From an uncultured Methanobrevibacter sp. (lineage in GTDB: Archaea; Methanobacteriota; Methanobacteria; Methanobacteriales; Methanobacteriaceae), in assembly GCF_902769175.1 (NCBI RefSeq), contig NZ_CACXNW010000028.1:23239-87238 (forward strand): DNA of 64,000 nucleotides. The letters run 5' to 3'. A program made the position numbers and the translations under genes. The notes under the pieces were generated by a model. The model was not told where the DNA came from and ran no database searches. It worked only from the letters and a program-made list of their open reading frames with translations. The first letter of the stretch is position 1; the number at the start of each line of letters is the position of its first letter. This document shows positions 58,101 through 64,000 of the stretch, one piece after another.

Positions 58101-59675
58101 GTCAAAGTTCTCTACATCGAAGTTTGCTATTAAGCCAGATATGTCCATACCATCTAAGTCAACGTCGAATAATTTGAGCATTGCTGTAACGGTGGTCATG
58201 TCAATATCAAAATCACTGACGATGTCTATAAGTTCGGTCAATTTTATTTCAGATAGGTCATAATCTGATAGGTCAATGCCGAAGTCAGCTGGGTCAATGC
58301 CTATTGAATCAAGCAATCCAGATAAATTAAGCTTTATGGAACATAAGCATGAGAAGTCTCCGTTTTTGAAGATGCTTCCTAAATCAATGTCTGAGTCTTC
58401 GAGCATTTTTCCAATGGCTGACACATCTTCGCCAGATATATTGAGACTATCCAATAAGCTGCTGATGTCAAAGTTATCCAAGTCAAAGCTGATTAGACCA
58501 GACATGTCAAGATTTTCTGAGTCAAAACGCAATAAGTTAAATAGGGATTTGATGGTAGATAAGCTATAATCAGAATCGCTTATTGCACTAAAAATATCTG
58601 CTACGCTGATTGCAGATAAGTCATAGTCTGATAGCTCAATGCCGAAGTCAGCTAAATCAACATCTATTAAATCAAGCATATCAGCTAAATTAAGCACAAT
58701 TGAGTCTAAGCTGGAATAATCAAAGTTTTCAAATATGCTGACTATATCTATTCCTAATAGCTCAAAGTCTGCAGATTGGTTATATAGGCTAGACATGTTT
58801 CTAGTGTAGGTCTCCATGTCAAATCCTGAACTTAAAAGTGCACCAAGGGTTAACATATCGATTTTAGTAACATCTAAAGGAGATATGTGTCCAGTCATTT
58901 TAATTGGCAATTCTGTATCATCAGTAGGATTTTTAATGTTTATTGTATCAATATTTAACATTGGGAACAATTCATTGAAAGTTATTCCTCTTACATCAAA
59001 ACCATTCATGCCAATATCTATATCAAAACTGTTTGAATTTAAGATTGGTACAAGTGATACATTTATATCATCCATATAAAGAACAACATCATCAAAGTTT
59101 GTGTAATGGAAATCTGACATTGTTATGGATAAATCAAAATCAGCTAATTTTAAATCATGCAAGAAGAGATTTAGATTTAGGTCAGATAAGATTACTCTGT
59201 AGTCTTTGTTGATGATGCTTAATGTAGGTATATTTACAGATACTGCAAGCTTTTCTCCGTCTATTCCTATTTTCAAATCAAAATCAAGGTCTTCAAAGCT
59301 TAAAGTTGCATTATTGAAGTTAGGATATAGGAAGTTGCTTATAGCAATATTTATGTATACACCATCATTAGGGTAAGTTTTGGAATATAAGTTTAGGCCT
59401 TTTAAATTCACATAATCCCTATTGGTTATAATCTCCAAACTATCCATAAGTGCTGAAAGCTCAAGACTTTGTGGATCTGCACTAGGCAAAATGCCTAAAT
59501 CAAGATTTTTAAATGTAAAGACAGTGCTTTCATAGTCTGTATAGGAAACTTCAGGAATGCTCATTTTCAAATCAAGGTTTGTAGAATCTGTAGAATCTAT
59601 TGACATGGTGGAATCAGACATGATTAAACCATTTTGGGTAAATCCTTCAATCTTTAAAATAGATTTGTCTTCCAT
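55121..59675 (-). pseudogene. Giant acidic protein of 122-residue solenoid repeats, split by a 58-bp duplication
   Basis: The reconstruction is about 1,500 residues. The N-terminal 310 residues are beta-rich (VILSDLNLNLFLHDLKLADF). Nine units of about 122 residues follow, each starting IFENADFSCL-type, then LNLTGVLDSIGIDLADLGID, LSDYDLSAIKVTELMGILSN, and FNLDMNTISAALKLFGLDLE, LDLSGLIASFDEENFDMSSL. Asp, Leu, Ser and Ile dominate. One unit carries an extra segment of about 75 residues (DKYYHVDSNVADVNFNEDTG) with EF-hand-like acidic stretches. The reading frame breaks where 57113-57169 is repeated at 57171-57227; deleting one 58-base copy restores one frame. No signal peptide was found with the ATG at 59675; a TTG about 25 codons upstream is possible. 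Family unknown to me. Confidence 0.72.
57113..57227. repeat. 58-bp tandem duplication inside the giant repeat gene
   Basis: Identical 57-base segments begin TAGATCAATGCCTAAAGCGG at 57113 and 57171. The 58-base period is not a multiple of three, so the gene is split into two frames. Confidence 0.93.
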
Positions 59676-60021
59676 TATGCTTTCGTCTTTAATGGATAAA
59701 TCCTGTAGTTTTATATTTTTTTTATTTTGTTCAATTTTTTTTTTAATAAAATGAAAAATCTTAAAAATTAATTATTTTTTTAAAATTACAGATAATTTTA
59801 AATATTTTTATTTTTTAATAGTATTTAAGTTTTTTTACTAAAAAATTTTGATGTATCGTGGCTTATTTTATAAAAAAAACAATTTTCATGAATTATTATG
59901 AGAGTATTTGATAGTATTAAAACGAACTTTAAACTCAGTTAATTATTAAGATTTTAAGTACAAAACAATTAAATAATACTTTAAAAAGAGTATAAATAAC
60001 TAATAATTAAGGAGTGGAAAA
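59676..60021. other. Divergent promoter region of the giant repeat gene and the hydrolase gene
   Basis: Homopolymeric A/T runs near 59720-59760 lie where the 5' end of the giant gene should be, so its start cannot be fixed. AAGAGTATAAATAACTAA near 59985 is a TATA-like element for the hydrolase gene. Confidence 0.4.
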
Positions 60022-60868
60022 ATGTCTAAATCCTTCATGGCTAAAATGCTAGAAAAGGTTTTAAGTTCAACAAAAATGAAATATATGGATTCAAAAGAGG
60101 AAGCAGACAAATATATAGAAAATCCGCCAGAAACTAAAGTGCCTAAACGACCATTCAAAAGCAAGGATATGGATGGTGTTGAAGTTTTCACTTTTGGGGA
60201 TGAAAACGCTGAAAATACTATTTTGTATGTTCATGGTGGGGCTTATATACTTGAAATAAACTTTTTCCAATTGTTGCACTGCAGAAAACTTGCAAAAAAG
60301 CTTAATGCTTATGTAGTTGCACCAGTTTATCCTCTTGCTCCATTAAATAGTGCAAATCAAAACTATGACCTTTTAACTCCATTATATGAAAAATTAAGTT
60401 CAAGAAATAATTTGATATTGATGGATGACTCTGCAGGAGGTGGATTTGTTTACTCATTTTGCCAATATATAAAAAACACTGATTTGCCTCACCCATATAT
60501 GATCATAACCTATTCTCCATGGGTTGACTTTTCAATGTCAAACACTCCATACCCTAGCGAAGAGGATGCAACTTTAGGTGATGTTGGGCTTCGTGAATTC
60601 GGTAAGACATGGGCTGGAGATTGGGATACTCAAGACTATAGGGTAAGCCCTTTATTGGAGACAATACTGGTTTGCCTGATACCCTGATTTTTGTAGGAGG
60701 CGCAGAACTCTTTTATGATGATATTATAATTATGCCGAAAAACTAAAAAATGATGGTGTTGATGCAAAGATAAGTGTTGGTGAAGAAATGTTCCACATTT
60801 ATCCTGTATTTCCTATTTCTGAATCAAATCAGGTTGTTAAAGAAATACAGGAATATTTAAAGGAATAA
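60022..60868 (+). pseudogene. HSL-type alpha/beta hydrolase, broken by two frameshifts
   Basis: The reconstruction is about 281 residues, usual for family IV esterases. It has the oxyanion-hole motif YVHGGAYIL, the nucleophile elbow LILMDDSAGGG (Ser; the usual Gly before the Asp is Asp here), the late SPWVDFSMS, an acid strand TLIFVGGAELFYDD, and the catalytic His in EEMFHIYPVFP. The frame shifts near 60655-60665 and near 60729. Restoring both carries the protein to TAA at 60866-60868 (EIQEYLKE). AAGGAGTGG precedes the ATG. The substrate is likely a small acyl ester. Cytosolic, monocistronic. Confidence 0.8.
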
Positions 60869-61135
60869 ATATGTTCTTTGAAAATTTCTAAAATTATTGG
60901 ATTACAATCCATTTAATGATGATGAACATATTTTTTATTGTAGATATGCATTGTTCAATTATGAAATTCCTCATAAAGACAGCTCTTTTGTTATTTTATT
61001 ATAATTTATCTTGATAATTTTTAAGATATTATTCATTCTTCGTTTTCCTGAATTTAGAAAAGAATTAGAGAGAAATTATCTTTTTGAGGAATATTGGTTT
61101 TTTTTCAGTTAGATATATTTCTGAATGGAAATTCC

Positions 61136-61570
61136 TTAATCGGTTAAATTATCTATTTTTTCAAAAAGTTTCCCATAGCTTTCAAAAAGATCCTTCATTT
61201 CATCATCATTTTTAGACATTAAAACTACCTTAAGCTCTTGATCCTTTTTTAGGATTTCCACTTGGCTGGAGTTTTGATTGTCATCAAATGAATCAATGAT
61301 CATTGATTTTATTTCATTATATTTATCTTCAGTTAAATTGTGCATTCTGCTATGGTTTAATATGTCCATTGCATGGATAAGTCCATTTTCCTGTCTGTCA
61401 ATGCAAGTGGAGAACCTTATTTTGGTGTTCATGTAATAAGGGGCTTCTATTTTATCTCTTCGAAGCACAATTGAAATTCTTGATATTACATGGTCATCAT
61501 TGCAGTTTTCATTTATGAATTTAAGCAATTGAAACTGTTTTATATTTGCATTATTGTTCATGAAAGTCAT
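61136..61570 (-). CDS. Hypothetical protein, 144 residues
   Basis: A mixed alpha/beta protein: an N-terminal helix (NIKQFQLLKFINENCNDDHV), a strand pair with Arg-rich segment (ISRISIVLRRDKIEAPYYMN, TKIRFSTCIDRQENGL), and two C-terminal helices (EDKYNEIKSMIIDSFDD, DEMKDLFESYGKLFEKI). No motif or family recognised. The true start may be MNNNANIK three codons in; no clear ribosome binding site is present. The coding pattern is sound over its whole length. Confidence 0.65.
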   Translation of the reverse strand: MTFMNNNANIKQFQLLKFINENCNDDHVISRISIVLRRDKIEAPYYMNTKIRFSTCIDRQENGLIHAMDILNHSRMHNLTEDKYNEIKSMIIDSFDDNQNSSQVEILKKDQELKVVLMSKNDDEMKDLFESYGKLFEKIDNLTD

Positions 61571-61695
61571 GGTAATATATTATTTTTAAAAATATTTAAG
61601 TTTAGTGAGTTAAGTTGCAATATTTATTAATTTCTTTTTACTTTATTAATTGGCTGTAACTTTATTTCTTGATTAAAAGTTTTTTTTTTACTTTT

Positions 61696-62379
61696 TTAAT
61701 TAGCTATAGCCTCATTTCTCCATTTGAAATACATCAACACAGAATTGATCAGGTAAATAACGCACATTGCTAAAATTGCTACAGTTCCAGAACCGTTTAA
61801 GAAGGATTGAATCCATAGGAATACATTTATTACATTTACAATAATCCACAAAAGCCATTGTTCTGTATACATCCTTATAGAAATAATCAATGCAATAACA
61901 GATATGACTGTTCCTAATGCATCTACAAATGGCAGATTTCCATTCAATATCTGAAGGATGATGCCATATGCAATTGTCATTCCAAAGACAACTGCCAATA
62001 GGATAATGGTATCCCTTATGGAAAGGCTCTTTTTATATACTTCATTTGTTTTAGGGTTCATGTTTTTATTCCAAACATAAAATCCATAAAACTGCATTGG
62101 AAGGTAATATAAAACATTTAGCATCAAAAGGCTATAGTATTTGGCATTATAGCAGATAAAGGCATATGCAATAATGTGTATTATTGCAAAGAAATAGGTA
62201 AGCAATTTGCCTTTTCCAGCTAAAATTACACATATAATTCCTGTTACCGCAGCAACAAGCCCCAATAGATCTTCACCTAAGATTATTGTTATGGCTGTTA
62301 TGGAGATTGTGGCAATGACAAGCCATGCACTTTCCCATAACTTCCAACCGGACAATTCTTTTTTTAAAAATTCATTCAT
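61696..62379 (-). CDS. pnuC: Nicotinamide riboside transporter, PnuC family
   Basis: A 227-residue membrane protein with seven or eight hydrophobic segments. YYLPMQFYGFYVWNKNM and YTEQWLLWIIVNVINVFLW match the two conserved substrate-site stretches of PnuC (Gln/Tyr and Trp/Asn residues), and the early segment GLVAAVTGIICVILAGKGKL is typical. PnuC facilitates uptake of nicotinamide riboside, or thiamine in PnuT relatives. No kinase gene lies beside it to fix the substrate, and no TPP riboswitch-like sequence was seen upstream. A TATA-like element 25-35 bases before the ATG and absence of a ribosome binding site suggest a leaderless start. Confidence 0.85.
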   Translation of the reverse strand: MNEFLKKELSGWKLWESAWLVIATISITAITIILGEDLLGLVAAVTGIICVILAGKGKLLTYFFAIIHIIAYAFICYNAKYYSLLMLNVLYYLPMQFYGFYVWNKNMNPKTNEVYKKSLSIRDTIILLAVVFGMTIAYGIILQILNGNLPFVDALGTVISVIALIISIRMYTEQWLLWIIVNVINVFLWIQSFLNGSGTVAILAMCVIYLINSVLMYFKWRNEAIAN

Positions 62380-62436
62380 AAAATTAGTATATTGCTTTAA
62401 ATTAATATAGTTTTCAAATCAATCCTTATTTTAGCC

Positions 62437-62883
62437 TTATTCTAAACTAAAGACTAATTTAACATCTCCAGAACCTAAAACTTTTTTTAGCTTATTGGAG
62501 TCAACATCATCAATTTTTCCTAATTTTGTATAGCTCCATGAGTGAGAACCATAGAACAAGGATATTTTGTCTGATTGATACAATACGATATCTCCAGGTT
62601 CTGTATTGATGTTTTCATCATTTGCAGGAAGTGAAAATCCTAATTCTCCTACCTTTTCAAATCCTCCATATTCTGTTGCATTAACTGTAACATTTCCTTT
62701 TTTTAATTCTTTTATAAATTCCTGTGTAGCAGAATTATTTTCCAATTCGACATCTAAGACTTCATCATTGATTTTCACTGTAACTGTATTATCCATGTTA
62801 TCATCTCCGCTAACTGCTGTACAAGCAATTAAACCTAAAATAACTATTATTAAAGCAATTATTTTTTTAACAATTTTAATCAC
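62437..62883 (-). CDS. Cyclophilin-like fold lipoprotein/secreted protein
   Basis: A 148-residue protein. The N-terminus is hydrophobic (IKIVKKIIALIIVILGLIAC), with a Cys at the lipobox-like position followed by TAVSGDD. The rest matches the cyclophilin-like family: VKINDEVLDVELENNSATQE, FIKELKKGNVTVNATEYGGF, EKVGELGFSLP, NTEPGDIVLYQSDKISLFYG. These small beta-barrels are common in anaerobes; prolyl isomerase activity is doubtful. The likely start is the GTG at 62883, although it overlaps AAGGTGATT, so the exact start is uncertain. Confidence 0.78.
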   Translation of the reverse strand: MIKIVKKIIALIIVILGLIACTAVSGDDNMDNTVTVKINDEVLDVELENNSATQEFIKELKKGNVTVNATEYGGFEKVGELGFSLPANDENINTEPGDIVLYQSDKISLFYGSHSWSYTKLGKIDDVDSNKLKKVLGSGDVKLVFSLE

Positions 62884-63168
62884 CTTTATTAAATATAAGA
62901 GACTGTAAAATTTTATCTGCTTTTTTTTGGTCTGTAAATTTTATAGGCTAATTTAATTTTATTAGATTTCTTTATAATAAAAATTAGTATTATGATTTTA
63001 ATCCTAAATTTTTTTACAAACTCTAATTTTTGAAAAATTCTAAAATTAAATATTTTTTTAAATATTTTATAAATTTTACAAATTATTAGCTTAATTAATA
63101 TTTAAAATGCTTAGATTCAAATTTTCATGGACTTTTTGACATTAATTCATTTATCTGACGATTATGTT
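62884..63168. other. Intergenic, no gene seen
   Basis: AT-rich sequence with long T-runs. No ORF, hairpin or conserved RNA was recognised. Confidence 0.4.
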
Positions 63169-63813
63169 CTAGATTTGTCCTTTTAATTCTCCATCATCTA
63201 ATGATTTGATATGGTGAATGACTTTTCTTGTTACAGGATAGCTGATTAATTCATATAAGACTTTAAAGACCACTTGACAACAGATCATGCTTAAAATCAC
63301 ATCATTTGGGAAAACTCCATAGAATGCAACTGTAATGAAAATCATGGAATCAATCGCTTCACCAACTAATGTACTGGTTATGCATCGTACAAATAATAAA
63401 TCATAGTATTTTTCTTTCAGTTTAACCATTATTTGAGCATTTACGATATTACTGAACATATATGAACAAAGTCCAGCAAAGAATAGTCTTGGAGTGGTTC
63501 CTAAAATTGTTGCAAAGGCATCTGCATTTGGGCTGTTTGAAGGTAAAGCCATTGCTATTGAATAGAGAATAACAGCTAAGATATTTAAAAGAAAACCTAG
63601 ATAAATAACATTTCTTGTCATATTGTACCCATATATTTCAGACAAAATATCGTTGATGATAAACAATGCTGGAAAAGTCAGGATAGAACAAGGCAATACT
63701 ATAAATTCTATTTGCAATGTTTTAGTGCCTAAAATATTTGACATGATGATTAAAGCACAAAACATTCCTACTAATAATGCATACATTTTAGTTTTTGTAA
63801 AATTAGTTAACAT
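63169..63813 (-). CDS. Queuosine-precursor transporter family (VUT/YhhQ)
   Basis: About 214 residues with six hydrophobic segments. SNILGTKTLQI, LTFPALFIINDILSEIYGYN, LLNILAVILYSIAMALPSNS, FAGLCSYMFSNIVNAQIMVK and SMIFITVAFYGVFP follow the family order, including the conserved Asp-Glu (NDILSEIYG) and Ser-Asn-Ile motifs. These carriers import 7-deazapurine precursors, which archaea may use for archaeosine. ATG 63813 is preferred over a TTG four codons upstream because GGGGAT lies just before this ATG. The only gene in the terminal kilobase. Confidence 0.85.
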   Translation of the reverse strand: MLTNFTKTKMYALLVGMFCALIIMSNILGTKTLQIEFIVLPCSILTFPALFIINDILSEIYGYNMTRNVIYLGFLLNILAVILYSIAMALPSNSPNADAFATILGTTPRLFFAGLCSYMFSNIVNAQIMVKLKEKYYDLLFVRCITSTLVGEAIDSMIFITVAFYGVFPNDVILSMICCQVVFKVLYELISYPVTRKVIHHIKSLDDGELKGQI

Positions 63814-64000
63814 TAAAATCCCCAATTAGTATATAATTTGTTAATAATATATGAGAGGGTGTCACAAATTTTGAAAAAAAATCTAATTCATGATCCCAAT
63901 TTTTTTTTTTTTAATTTTTTCCAAAATCCAAAAAATTCTTTTTTTTTTCTTATGAATTGGATCTTTTGTTCATTTTCATTGAATATTCTTTTAAAATTGT
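63814..64000. other. Window-end intergenic region
   Basis: Homopolymer-rich sequence (runs of T up to about 12). No gene is visible before the window ends. Confidence 0.4.

Noticed and set aside
55158..58569. Series of plus-strand ORFs rich in Ser, Lys and Met opposite the giant repeat gene
   Set aside because: They repeat with the same 366-base period as the minus-strand gene and are antisense shadows of its Asp/Leu/Ser codons.

Overview
This 64 kb window comes from a low-GC methanogenic archaeon of the Methanobacteriales, most likely Methanobrevibacter. The evidence is an archaeal geranylgeranyl reductase, an archaeal-type EF-2 with the diphthamide-site motif, a DUF2115/UPF0305 protein, a COG1411 HisA-like protein, GGTGA-type ribosome binding sites, BRE/TATA promoters, and an adhesin-like 'GGAI-N' repeat protein. 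No tRNA, rRNA, CRISPR array or insertion sequence was recognised.

Layout. 0-3 kb: a membrane-anchored Asn/Ser-rich protein, a TetR regulator behind a 45-bp tandem repeat, and a disrupted MFS transporter. 4-10 kb: ordinary genes, namely geranylgeranyl reductase, the iron cluster feoB / zinc ribbon / DtxR with a DtxR-like box at the feoB promoter, and the HisA-like protein. 10-47 kb: a large accessory region, mostly on the minus strand, of eukaryote-like signalling and sensing proteins. It holds an HD-RyR-RyR protein, a calcineurin-like phosphatase, three HEAT-like repeat proteins, two low-molecular-weight tyrosine phosphatases, a DUF2135-like protein, an intracellular beta-helix protein, a DUF4062-STAND NTPase-WD40 protein, a divergent Hsp70, a Ser/Thr kinase, a SLATT-like membrane protein, a stand-alone RyR-like protein, a winged-helix-FHA protein, a SIS protein, RtcB, a second beta-helix protein and a TPR protein. 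glmS and EF-2 are embedded in it. 48-51 kb: an ArsR/SmtB repressor and a P1B ATPase with a very His-rich N-terminus. 51-60 kb: a secreted adhesin-like protein, DUF2115, and a very large acidic protein of 122-residue repeats. 60-64 kb: an HSL-type hydrolase, an unknown protein, PnuC, a cyclophilin-like lipoprotein and a queuosine-precursor transporter.

How the parts may work together. The 10-47 kb genes supply kinase, phosphatase, phosphopeptide-reader (FHA), chaperone, STAND sensor and membrane-effector activities. Seven sites with the form ATAAAG-N6-CTTTAT (some with mismatches) sit just upstream of TATA-like elements in front of members of this set: a HEAT protein, the DUF2135-like protein, a 35-aa ORF, a tyrosine phosphatase, rtcB, a beta-helix gene and the TPR gene. 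Hsp70 and the winged-helix-FHA gene share a second, related element. I infer a co-regulated stress or conflict-response network; this is the best candidate here for an undescribed system.

Caveat. Reading frames are interrupted far more often than expected: about 19 frameshifts and 7 in-frame stops. They hit EF-2, glmS, feoB and rtcB as well as accessory genes. Several gene ends carry short tandem duplications. Some of this is probably sequence or assembly error, so disrupted genes are described here over their full reconstructed span.
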